From CAMCSH01 sp043748535 (GTDB taxonomy: Bacteria > Verrucomicrobiota > Lentisphaeria > Lentisphaerales > Lentisphaeraceae), in the NCBI GenBank assembly GCA_043748535.1, contig JAYTMY010000058.1, positions 1-21,862 of the forward strand: a stretch of DNA of 21,862 nt, given 5' to 3'. Both the position numbers and the translations under genes were made by a program. The number at the start of each line of letters is the position of its first letter. The stretch's first letter is position 1. Positions 7,903-14,900 of this stretch are shown piece by piece. Under the pieces are notes generated by a model. The model was not told where the DNA came from. It saw nothing but the letters and a program-made list of their open reading frames with translations, and did not search any database.

Positions 7903-7931
7903 GATACGCCAAGGAGCTGAGCTTCCTTACA
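7903..7931 (-). promoter_or_regulatory. Candidate ECF sigma promoter of the SDR gene
   Basis: On the minus strand, TGTAAGG (7931-7925), a 16-nt spacer and CGTATC (7908-7903). The -35 overlaps the final codons of the anti-sigma gene, whose stop is at 7933. The motif matches the site in front of cfa, with one extra spacer base. Confidence 0.65.
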
Positions 7932-7932
7932 A

Positions 7933-8202
7933 TCACTCGGGCTTAGAATTCTTGCCCAGTTGTTCCTCTAGCCGGCGCTTCAGGCGCTCGGCCTGCTCCG
8001 CATCGAGGCTGTGAGTGCAGCAGGATTCCGGGGCGTCGCGAAGCTTGACTTCGATGTCCTGGCTGTGCATCAGATCGCGATGATATTTGCCGCAGAAAAA
8101 GCAGAAGAAAACGTGGCAACGCATGCAGAAGCGGCGCCAGGGGCTGAGGTCCTGGTACTTACCGGCCTTGAGGGCCTTGGCTACGTCAATGCAGCGCCAC
8201 AT
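7933..8202 (-). CDS. Small zf-HC2 zinc-binding putative anti-sigma factor
   Basis: This 89-residue protein has the anti-sigma zinc motif H30-x3-C34-x2-C37 (HVFFCFFC), preceded by C4 and the LSPWRRFCMRC helix typical of short zf-HC2 proteins. A C-terminal amphipathic helix (LDAEQAERLKRRLEEQL) follows. There is no transmembrane segment, so it is cytoplasmic. Its start lies 2 nt after the stop of the ECF sigma gene, as expected for a sigma/anti-sigma pair. The inferred role is to bind and silence the upstream sigma factor until a stress, perhaps oxidation of the zinc-ligating cysteines, releases it. A possible extra promoter inside the sigma gene could supply additional anti-sigma as feedback. 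Confidence 0.8.
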   Translation of the reverse strand: MWRCIDVAKALKAGKYQDLSPWRRFCMRCHVFFCFFCGKYHRDLMHSQDIEVKLRDAPESCCTHSLDAEQAERLKRRLEEQLGKNSKPE

Positions 8203-8204
8203 GA

Positions 8205-8786
8205 TTAGAACTCCGGTCGACGGGAATAGTTTTTATTGAGGCAAAACTTGAGAGCTTTGCGAACCCGGTGAATGATCACCCAGAGATGATTCGCGGAAAT
8301 CTTCATCTCCTTACAGATTTCTTCGGTATCCTGCTCTTCGATTTCACGCATGATGAAAAGCGAGCGGCCGGGTTCCGGGATTTTTTCGATGCAGCGGTTG
8401 AACTGCTCCCAGAAGTCGCTGCGTTCACAGGCGACCTGGGGATCGAAGGTCCAGCGCTCGACCCGTCCGGGTAGGACCCCGGTGAAACGCTCGAGGAAGC
8501 CCGGAGAATCCGGCTCCTGCTGGAAGGCTTCGTAAGAACAGTCCTTGACCCGCTTGCGCAGGGTGTCGATGATCTTGTTGCGCATGATGGCGCGCAGCCA
8601 GAAACGCATCTCGACGCGCCCGTCGTAGCGGTCGCGCGCCTTGAAGGCAGAGAGCAAAGTCTCCTGCACCGCGTCCTCCGCCTGGCCACGATCGCGCAGA
8701 CGCGACAGCGCATAGCGGTAGAGATAGTCGCCATAGAGGGGCAGCCATTCTTCGGGAGCGGGGGCAGGTGTGGCGGACTCGGACAT
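8205..8786 (-). CDS. ECF-type sigma-70 family RNA polymerase sigma factor (TIGR02943-like)
   Basis: An alternative sigma factor of 193 residues from the ATG at 8786, chosen because MSESATPAPAPEEW leads directly into the family start YGDYLYRYALSRLRD. An upstream ATG at 8879 would add an unlikely extension. Region 2 is clear (QAEDAVQETLLSAFKARDRY, FWLRAIMRNKIIDTLRKR), and so is region 4 (CIEKIPEPGRSLFIMRE, then EEICKEMKISANHLWVIIHR). The wording EICKEMKIS-NHLWVIIHRVR matches the sigma subfamily that pairs with tiny zf-HC2 proteins, as here. It is divergent from the DUF2878-DUF3833 gene and probably controls the TGTAAGG-type promoters across the island. I see no copy of that motif directly upstream of this gene. 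Confidence 0.92.
   Translation of the reverse strand: MSESATPAPAPEEWLPLYGDYLYRYALSRLRDRGQAEDAVQETLLSAFKARDRYDGRVEMRFWLRAIMRNKIIDTLRKRVKDCSYEAFQQEPDSPGFLERFTGVLPGRVERWTFDPQVACERSDFWEQFNRCIEKIPEPGRSLFIMREIEEQDTEEICKEMKISANHLWVIIHRVRKALKFCLNKNYSRRPEF
8288..8315 (-). promoter_or_regulatory. Possible intragenic ECF promoter ahead of the anti-sigma gene
   Basis: Within the sigma coding region, TGTAAGG (8315-8309), a 15-nt spacer and CGAATC (8293-8288) lie on the minus strand, about 85 nt before the anti-sigma start. The match to the other island sites is as good as they are to each other, but the bases also encode EICKEMKIS, so chance is possible. Confidence 0.4.
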
Positions 8787-8890
8787 GATTCTCGATCTTT
8801 GCGGTGGCCGCACTATAGCGTCTTCCGTAAAAAGATTTCGGCCTGAGTAAGTCCAGATCAGGGTCAGTATTCTACCCATAAAACTTCTGA

Positions 8891-8918
8891 TCTTTGTGCT
8901 CTTTGTGTCATTTGTGGC
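8891..8918. repeat. Patterned intergenic repeat (TTTGTG-type)
   Basis: TCTTTGTGCTCTTTGTG followed by TCATTTGTGGC is an iterated TTTGTG pattern, in the gap between the divergent sigma and DUF2878 genes. Related ACCACGGAAAACAC and CACCACAGAGACAC patterns occur at 10047-10073 and 17992-18097, so this is a genome-style intergenic element rather than a local feature. Confidence 0.5.
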
Positions 8919-8951
8919 CTCGCTTCATGTCTTCTGTATTTTCGCTTCCTC

Positions 8952-8979
8952 TGTAAGCTTGTCCCGCAAACGACGAATA
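8952..8979 (+). promoter_or_regulatory. Candidate ECF sigma promoter of the DUF2878-DUF3833 gene
   Basis: TGTAAGC (8952-8958), a 15-nt spacer and CGAATA (8974-8979). The predicted transcription start, near 8986, falls after the ATG at 8985. This argues that the real start codon is the ATG at 9000. Confidence 0.6.
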
Positions 8980-8999
8980 GTCTCATGGAGACAATCACC

Positions 9000-10031
9000 A
9001 TGCCCGCCCGCCCTATCCTGATCAACCTCGCCCTCTATCAGCTCGCCTGGTGGAGCAGCATGCTTTTGCCCCCGCACTTTTCCCTGCCGATCGTGGCCCT
9101 GTGCCTGACCATCCACGCGCGGCTCCATCCGCAGCCGCGCGTCCTGATCGCCGGCTTGGTTTTCGGCCTACTCGGCTTCGGCTTCGACCGTGCTTTCCTT
9201 GCCAGCGGCTTGGCCGGCACAGGTGGGGAATTCCCCGGCTTCCTCCTCGGCTGCTGGTTGATCTTCCCGATCACCCTCGATCACTCGATGCGCTTTTTCG
9301 TCGCCACCTGGCCGCGATTGATTCTCCTCGCCGCTTTGGCTCCCCTCGCCTATCTTGCAGCCGGCCCGATTTGCACCTTTCGCTACGAAACCCCACTTCT
9401 CCTCAGCCTCAGTGTCCACGCAGCTCTCTGGCTGCTCTGGCTGAGTCTGTGGAAAGTGCATCGCCGAAATCTCGAAACCAGCCCCCAAGGAGTCCTCATG
9501 AGCCGCTACCTCGTCATCCTCATCACTGCCCTCTTCCTCGCCTCCTGTGGCGGCCTGAGCCAAGTCGAAGACAACGCCCGTTTCCAGCCCAAGATGCTGC
9601 CGGAAGAATTCTTCCTCGGTAAGCTCAGCGCCCACGGCATCGTCAAAAACCGCTCGGGCGAACAGATCCGCAGCTTCAACGCCGACATGAAGGGCGTCCG
9701 CAGCCCGGAAGGCATCACCCTAATCGAATCCTTCCTCTTCGACGACGGCGAAAAACAATCGCGAACCTGGCAGATCCGCCGCCTTCCCGATGGCAGCTAC
9801 GAAGCCACCGCTGGCGATGTCATCGGCACCGCTCTCGGCCGCGCCGCCGGTAACGCCTTCTTCATGCGCTACACCTTGCGCATCCCCTACGGCGACAGCA
9901 CTCTCGACCTGGCCATGGACGACCGCATGTACTTGGTCAATCCCGATACCCTGATCAACGAAACCGCGATGAGCAAATTCGGCCTCGACGTTGGCTCGCT
10001 CAGCCTCGTCATCCTCAAACACCGGGAATGA
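9000..10031 (+). CDS. DUF2878 membrane protein continuous in frame with DUF3833 lipoprotein
   Basis: A single open frame of 343 residues. Residues 1-166 are a hydrophobic DUF2878-like protein with several membrane spans (LALYQLAWWSSMLL, AGLVFGLLGFGFDRAFL, LILLAALAPLAYLAAGP, ALWLLWLSLW). Residues 167-343 begin as a complete lipoprotein precursor, MSRYLVILITALFLASC, with lipobox Cys183. They continue as a DUF3833 domain (LSAHGIVKNRSGEQIRSF, FLFDDGEKQSRTWQIRRL, GDVIGTALGRAAGNAF, MDDRMYLVN). DUF2878 and DUF3833 are usually separate neighbours in island loci of this kind. GGAGA at 8987-8991 serves the 9000 start, and the ATG at 8985 is the alternative. No stop codon separates the halves, but a strong internal ribosome-binding site does precede the lipoprotein part. 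Roles are unknown; envelope lipid handling is inferred from context. Confidence 0.85.
   Translation: MPARPILINLALYQLAWWSSMLLPPHFSLPIVALCLTIHARLHPQPRVLIAGLVFGLLGFGFDRAFLASGLAGTGGEFPGFLLGCWLIFPITLDHSMRFFVATWPRLILLAALAPLAYLAAGPICTFRYETPLLLSLSVHAALWLLWLSLWKVHRRNLETSPQGVLMSRYLVILITALFLASCGGLSQVEDNARFQPKMLPEEFFLGKLSAHGIVKNRSGEQIRSFNADMKGVRSPEGITLIESFLFDDGEKQSRTWQIRRLPDGSYEATAGDVIGTALGRAAGNAFFMRYTLRIPYGDSTLDLAMDDRMYLVNPDTLINETAMSKFGLDVGSLSLVILKHRE
9487..9500 (+). promoter_or_regulatory. Internal ribosome-binding site and start of the DUF3833 lipoprotein
   Basis: AAGGAG (9487-9492), five bases, then ATG (9498-9500), followed at once by a lipoprotein signal peptide with lipobox LASC. This would let the DUF3833 half (9498-10031, 177 residues) be made independently inside the longer frame. 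Confidence 0.65.
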
Positions 10032-10046
10032 GCGCAAGAAGAGGCG

Positions 10047-10073
10047 ACCACGGAAAACACTGAGGACACGGAA
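10047..10073. repeat. Patterned intergenic repeat (ACCACGGAAAACAC-type)
   Basis: ACCACGGAAAACACTGAGG continued by ACACGGAA is an iterated CAC(A)GA pattern just after the DUF3833 stop. It belongs to the same loose family as 17992-18097. Confidence 0.5.
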
Positions 10074-10124
10074 GGGATTTCACCCTGAATTCCTTAACAG
10101 AAGAGTTTTGTGCTCACTGCCGTT

Positions 10125-10220
10125 CGACCCCGAAGCGGGTCGGAGATTTTAGCCCAGGGTTGAGCCGCATCGGCGACACCCTGGGTTAGAAGAAGTTATG
10201 ATTTCCTACCCTGAAGGGGT
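10125..10220. repeat. Multi-hairpin intergenic element between convergent genes
   Basis: Three stems lie in a row. First, CGACCC (10125-10130) pairs with GGGTCG (10137-10142). Second, a nested hairpin has CCCAGGGT (10153-10160) pairing with ACCCTGGG (10178-10185), enclosing GCCG / CGGC (10164-10167 and 10171-10174) around CAT. Third, ACCC (10208-10211) pairs with GGGT near 10217-10220. The element fills the gap between the DUF2878-DUF3833 gene and the convergent photolyase gene. It could act as a bidirectional terminator or be a dispersed structured repeat. No coding sequence is seen. Confidence 0.6.
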
Positions 10221-10232
10221 CAAAGGACCCAG

Positions 10233-11645
10233 CTAAGAATTCTCACTCCCTGACTCCCCTCTCGCCGCCAAGGCCGCGGCCCGGCTCGTCGCCAGATCGA
10301 GGACAGGGTAGGGATAATGCCGTCCGAGCTGGACGCCTGCAGCAGCGCAAAGAAGCGGCTGCTGCCAAGGTGCGTGGATGAGCTTGTTCGGCAAGGATCT
10401 CAGCTCCGGCAGCCAGCGGCGGAGATAGGCGCCATCGGCATCGAAGCGCTGCGATTGCAGGACCGGATTGAAGATGCGGAAATAGGGCGCGGCGTCAGCT
10501 CCGCAACCCGCGACCCATTGCCAACCGAGGGTGTTGTTGGCGAGATCGGCATCGACCAGATTGTCCCAGAACCAGGAGGCGCCGAGTCGCCAATTCTGCA
10601 GGCCGTTTTTGACCAACAGCGATGCGGCGATCATGCGGACGCGATTGTGCATCAGGCCGGTCTGCCGGAGCTCACGCATGCCGGCATCGACAAGAGGGAA
10701 TCCGGTGCGTCCTTGCCGCCAGGCGCGCAGCAGCCCGGCATCGGCGGGACGCCAAGGGAAGCCCACCCAGTCGGGACGCCATTCCTGGTGTGGCGTCGCG
10801 GGAAAGTGCCAGAGGAGATGGAGGGCGAATTCCCGCCACAGCAGCTGCCGGATGAACGGCGCAGCCAAGGCCGGCGATTCCGCTTGCGCCCGGGCCAGGA
10901 TCTGACGCGGCGAGATCTCGCCGAAATGCAGCGGCGCACTGAGCTGCGACACCGCATCGATCGCCGGCAGATCTCGTCGCTCCGGATAGCTCGCCAAGGA
11001 ATCGTCGCAAAAGCGCTCGAGTCGCGCCATCGCCGCCTCTTCTCCCGGCTGATGCAGACGGGCAAAACCGTCGGCCCAATCGCGCTTCGGCAGAAGCTCC
11101 AAGGCCTCCAGGTTCAGCGACTCCGGCCATACCGCGGGGGCCTTGAGGAATCGCGGCGCCGGCAAAGGCGACGGCAGGCTCGGCAGGAGGCTCATTGCCA
11201 GCCGGGAAAACGGGGTGAAAACCTTGTAGGGCTGACCCTGGCCATTGAGGAGATCCGAGGGCTCGAAAAAGCTCCGGTTGGCCAGCACAATGACCTCGAT
11301 GCCGGCTGCCTTCAGTCCCTTCGCCAAGTGATCATCAAAAGACCTCGCGGCCGGCTCGAAGCGACGACTTAAAAGGACTCGAGAAGGTCGAAGGCTGACC
11401 AGCTGCTCCAGGCTTGGGCCGCGGCGGATCATCAGACGCGAACCGAGCTTGGCCAAGCTTTGTCCGTGCGCCGCCAGCGAATGATGCAGCCACCAGCGCG
11501 AAGCCCCGCCCGGCGCCCAGTCGCCCCAAGCCGCGTCATCCCAGATGAACAGCGGCAAGACCGGATCTCCCTGTCGAACCGCCAGATCATAAAGCGAGTT
11601 ATCGGCAAGGCGCAAATCCTCGCGCAGTAAAATCACAGTGCTCAT
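10233..11645 (-). CDS. phrB: Deoxyribodipyrimidine photolyase
   Basis: A class I cyclobutane pyrimidine dimer photolyase of 470 residues, the normal length. It repairs UV lesions with FADH- and a light-harvesting cofactor. The N-terminal alpha/beta domain starts STVILLREDLRLADNSLY (the usual RxDLRLxDN). The C-terminal FAD domain has WREFALHLLWHFP, GRTGFPLVDAGMRELRQTG, MHNRVRMIAASLLVKN, and DADLANNTLGWQWVAGCGAD followed by PYFRIFNPV. A candidate ECF promoter (TGTAAGG-type) lies about 30 nt upstream of the ATG at 11645. This ties it to the membrane-lipid genes and their sigma factor; photolyases are known members of singlet-oxygen sigma regulons in other bacteria. Confidence 0.95.
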   Translation of the reverse strand: MSTVILLREDLRLADNSLYDLAVRQGDPVLPLFIWDDAAWGDWAPGGASRWWLHHSLAAHGQSLAKLGSRLMIRRGPSLEQLVSLRPSRVLLSRRFEPAARSFDDHLAKGLKAAGIEVIVLANRSFFEPSDLLNGQGQPYKVFTPFSRLAMSLLPSLPSPLPAPRFLKAPAVWPESLNLEALELLPKRDWADGFARLHQPGEEAAMARLERFCDDSLASYPERRDLPAIDAVSQLSAPLHFGEISPRQILARAQAESPALAAPFIRQLLWREFALHLLWHFPATPHQEWRPDWVGFPWRPADAGLLRAWRQGRTGFPLVDAGMRELRQTGLMHNRVRMIAASLLVKNGLQNWRLGASWFWDNLVDADLANNTLGWQWVAGCGADAAPYFRIFNPVLQSQRFDADGAYLRRWLPELRSLPNKLIHAPWQQPLLCAAAGVQLGRHYPYPVLDLATSRAAALAARGESGSENS

Positions 11646-11673
11646 TCAAGGTCTCCGTTTTGTAAATGCTAAC

Positions 11674-11701
11674 TTTACGATCAAATGGCTCGTTCCTTAC
11701 A
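11674..11701 (-). promoter_or_regulatory. Candidate ECF sigma promoter of the photolyase gene
   Basis: On the minus strand, TGTAAGG (11701-11695), a 15-nt spacer and CGTAAA (11679-11674). The -35 is identical to the cfa and SDR sites; the -10 differs at the last positions. Confidence 0.6.
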
Positions 11702-11730
11702 CTGGTTTCTCGTCCTGATCCTAAGATTCG

Positions 11731-11820
11731 TCACTCGCGCGAAGGCGCGAAGCCGCGAAATGGATGATGAACTCAACTCATTCGTTTCATCCCCTTCGCG
11801 CTTTCGCGCCTTCGCGTGAG
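11731..11820. repeat. Imperfect inverted repeat of CGCGAAGG units
   Basis: The left arm 11731-11759 (TCACTCGCGCGAAGGCGCGA and onward) is complementary, with a few mismatches, to the right arm 11795-11820 (TTCGCGCTTTCGCGCCTTCG and onward). Both arms are built of CGCGAA units. The element lies between the photolyase promoter and the DUF4011 helicase gene and resembles dispersed intergenic repeats seen in many GC-rich genomes. Confidence 0.65.
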
Positions 11821-11900
11821 ACTTGTTTATCGCCAAGCGATTTGGCTTTTTGTACCTTCTGAGCTTAGATTGCGCAATCTCCATCGCCAAGGAATGCCGC

Positions 11901-14900
11901 ATGACCCAGCTCCATCTCTCGCTTCCCTCCGCCCCGATCTTCTCCTGGTCCTTCGAAACCGCCGGCCTCACCCTGGTCGATGGCTTCACCCTCGACAACA
12001 GCGGCGGCGACGCGCAAAGCGGCTTGACGCTGCGCCTGAGCACCTCGCCGCAGCGCACCGAGCCCTGGGAACTCAAGCTCGATGCCTTGGCCGCCGGTGA
12101 GAAACGCTCTTTCGATGCGTCTAATTTCCGCCTCGCCGCCGGTTCGCTCGCCGCCCAGCGCGAACGTGAGTTCATCGACCTGAAGCTCAGCGTCCTTTGC
12201 GGCGAACGCGAAATCGCCAGCGCCTCCAGCCGCTGCGAGTTGCTCGCCGCTGGCCAGTGGTCGGGCGCGGCCCACAACCCCGAGTCGCTGGCCTGCTTCG
12301 TCACCCCCAATCACCCGGCTCTCGGCGAGGTGCTCAAGTCGGCCTCGTCCGCCCTCGAAAAAGCCTCCGGCTCGGGCGCTCTCGATGGCTATCTATCCGG
12401 CCAGCTCGACCGTCCCTTGGCCATCGCCGCCGCGATCCACGCCGCCCTCGCCGCGCGTCAGCTCAGCTACGCCGTGCCGCCGGCCTCCTTCGAGGCGCAG
12501 GGACAGAAGATCCGCCTGCCGCATGAAACCCTCGCCGAAGGCCTCGGCTGCTGCCTCGACACCACGGTGCTCTGGGCCGCCCTGCTGGAACAGGCGGGAC
12601 TGGCGCCGATTCTTCTCCTCGACCAGAACCACGCCTGGCTCGGCTTCTGGCTCAGCCAACGCCGCCTCGGCCAGACCCTGATCGCCGACCCCGAACGACT
12701 GCGCAACCTGCTCCGCCTCGGCGAGATCGCAGTGCTCGAAACCACCAGCCACGGCGCCAGCTTCGACGAAGCCCGCCGCGCCGGCCTCGCCCGCCTCGAA
12801 AAACCCCAGGGCGAATTCCTCGCCATCGACCTGAGCAGCGCCCGCCTCTGCGGCTTCAAACCGCTGCCCCTCGGCGCTCTTGCGGAAGACGCAAAAGCCG
12901 GAGCCGGCAAGGTCATCCTCGACCTGCCGCTGCCCGTCCTCCGCCCCGCGCCCCTGCCCGCCGCCGCGCCCGAACCTAAAAACGCCCGGCTCGAACGCTG
13001 GAAACGCCGCCTCCTCGATCTCTCGCTGCGCAACCGCATGCTCAACTTCCGCGATTCGGCCGGCACCCTCCGCCTCCTGCCGCCCAGCTTGCACGAGCTC
13101 GAAGATGTCCTTTCGTCCGAGAAATCCCTCAGCCTGCTGCCGCGTCCCGACAGCAAGAAAAAAGGCGGCGGTGAACTGCCTTCGCCAGAGCAGATGACCG
13201 AGGCCTTTTCGCGCGGACGCTGCCTCAGCGCCTGCGACGACGAGGACTTCGACAAACGGGCCACCAAGATCGCCCGCGAAGCGCGCTCGCTCGAAGAAGA
13301 GACCGGTTCCAACTCGCTCTACCTCGCCCTTGGCATGCTGGCCTGGCGCGAAAATCCCAAGGACACCAAGGTCCGCCTCGCGCCGCTCCTGCTCATCCCG
13401 GTCTACCTCAGCCGCCGCGCCCGTGGCGAAGGATTTGATCTCGAAATCGGCGACGACGAGCCGCGGGTCAACGCCACCTTGGTCGAATTCCTCCGCCTCA
13501 ACTACGGCATCGATCTGTCGAGCCTGACCGCCGATCTGCCCACCGATGACTCGGGCCTCGACGTCGCCCGCATCTTCGCCCACGCTCGCCAGGCGATCGC
13601 CGCGCAAGCCGGCTGGGAGCTGCGCGACGAAGCTTGGATCGGCTTCTTCTCCTTCCAGAAATACCTTCTCTGGGCTGACCTCAACCGCCCCGACCAGAAA
13701 ATTCTGTCTCACCCGGTGGTCCAAGGCCTGCTCAGCCGCGAGGCGCCGCAGCACTTGATTGGCGACGAATTGCCCGCCGCCGCCGCTATGGATCTCGAGC
13801 TGACTCGCCTCTGCACGCCGCTGCCCGCCGACTCGTCGCAGCTCGCCGCTGTCGCCGCCGCCGGAGCCAAACGCACCTTTGTCCTCGAAGGCCCTCCCGG
13901 CACCGGCAAATCGCAAACAATCACCAACCTGATCACCCACGCCCTCTGCCTCGGCCAACGCGTCCTCTTCGTCGCCGAAAAGAACGCCGCGCTGGAAGTG
14001 GTGCAACGCCGCCTCGCCGCCGCCGGACTCGCCCCCTGGTGCCTAGAACTGCATGCCCGCAAGGCCGACAAAAAAGCCGTCGTCGCCCAGCTCAAGCTCG
14101 CGCTCGAAGCTGCGGAAGGCGCAAAAGCCGCCGGATTCGATCCCCGCGCCCCCGCCCTGCCCAAGCTCGAAGCCTCCCGCGCCGACCTGGTCAAACTCGC
14201 CGAAGAACTGCATCAACCCCGCCGCAACGGCCTCTCCCTCTACAGCCTCGCCGAAGAACTCAGCCGCCTCGGCGAGGGCCCGCTCTCCGGCGATACCCCG
14301 CCCGCCCAACTCGCGCCGCAAGACTGGAAAAACCTCCTCGAACTCATCGCCGAAACCGACTCCGCCTGGCCCGGCCTGCCCGAGGTGAAGGGGCACCCGC
14401 TGGGCGCGCTGCGCTGCGCCGAGCCACCAGATCTTGCTGCTTTTGAAGCTGTCGAAGCTTTGAAAAATCTAGATGCAAAAATCTCTAGCCTCCTCAAAGA
14501 TCTCGGCATTCAAGTTGAATTTTATGAGCTAGGGCATTTATCGGTTTTGTTCAATGTCACAACACTCATTGGAATGCAAAAGACTGAAGACTTCTTAAGA
14601 GGTGATGCACTCCCGGAAGAAACGGGATCAATTCTTGAAGACTTGGGTGTGTCGAGGCCTGAATTAGATAAAATTTTTGATAGAAGAATTCTTGAGGTTG
14701 ACCTTAATTTTGAAGTGCAAGAGCTTAGGGCTTCTCAAGCATCCTGGGTGTTAACACGTTGGTCAGGAAAACGCCGTGCTCGAGCTTTCTTTGCGAGATT
14801 CGCAAAAAGTCCAGTTCCCGAAGAGACAGAGCAGCTATTTTCTCTATTTGATCGCTTGATCCATGTTCAAAATCAAGAGATCAAGCTCAAGAAAATAATG

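Noticed and set aside
8787..8879. A longer sigma factor starting at 8879
   Set aside because: The extra 31 residues are unlike the family and lie in the intergenic region; the ATG at 8786 leads straight into the conserved region.
8985..8999. The ATG at 8985 as start of the DUF2878 gene
   Set aside because: It falls at or before the transcription start predicted from the ECF-type promoter, and the ATG at 9000 has a suitable GGAGA. It remains possible if another promoter is used.
12393..14006. A 537-codon minus-strand frame opposite the helicase gene
   Set aside because: Antisense shadow of a very GC-rich gene. It has no ribosome-binding site or domain and overlaps DUF4011 and Walker A coding.
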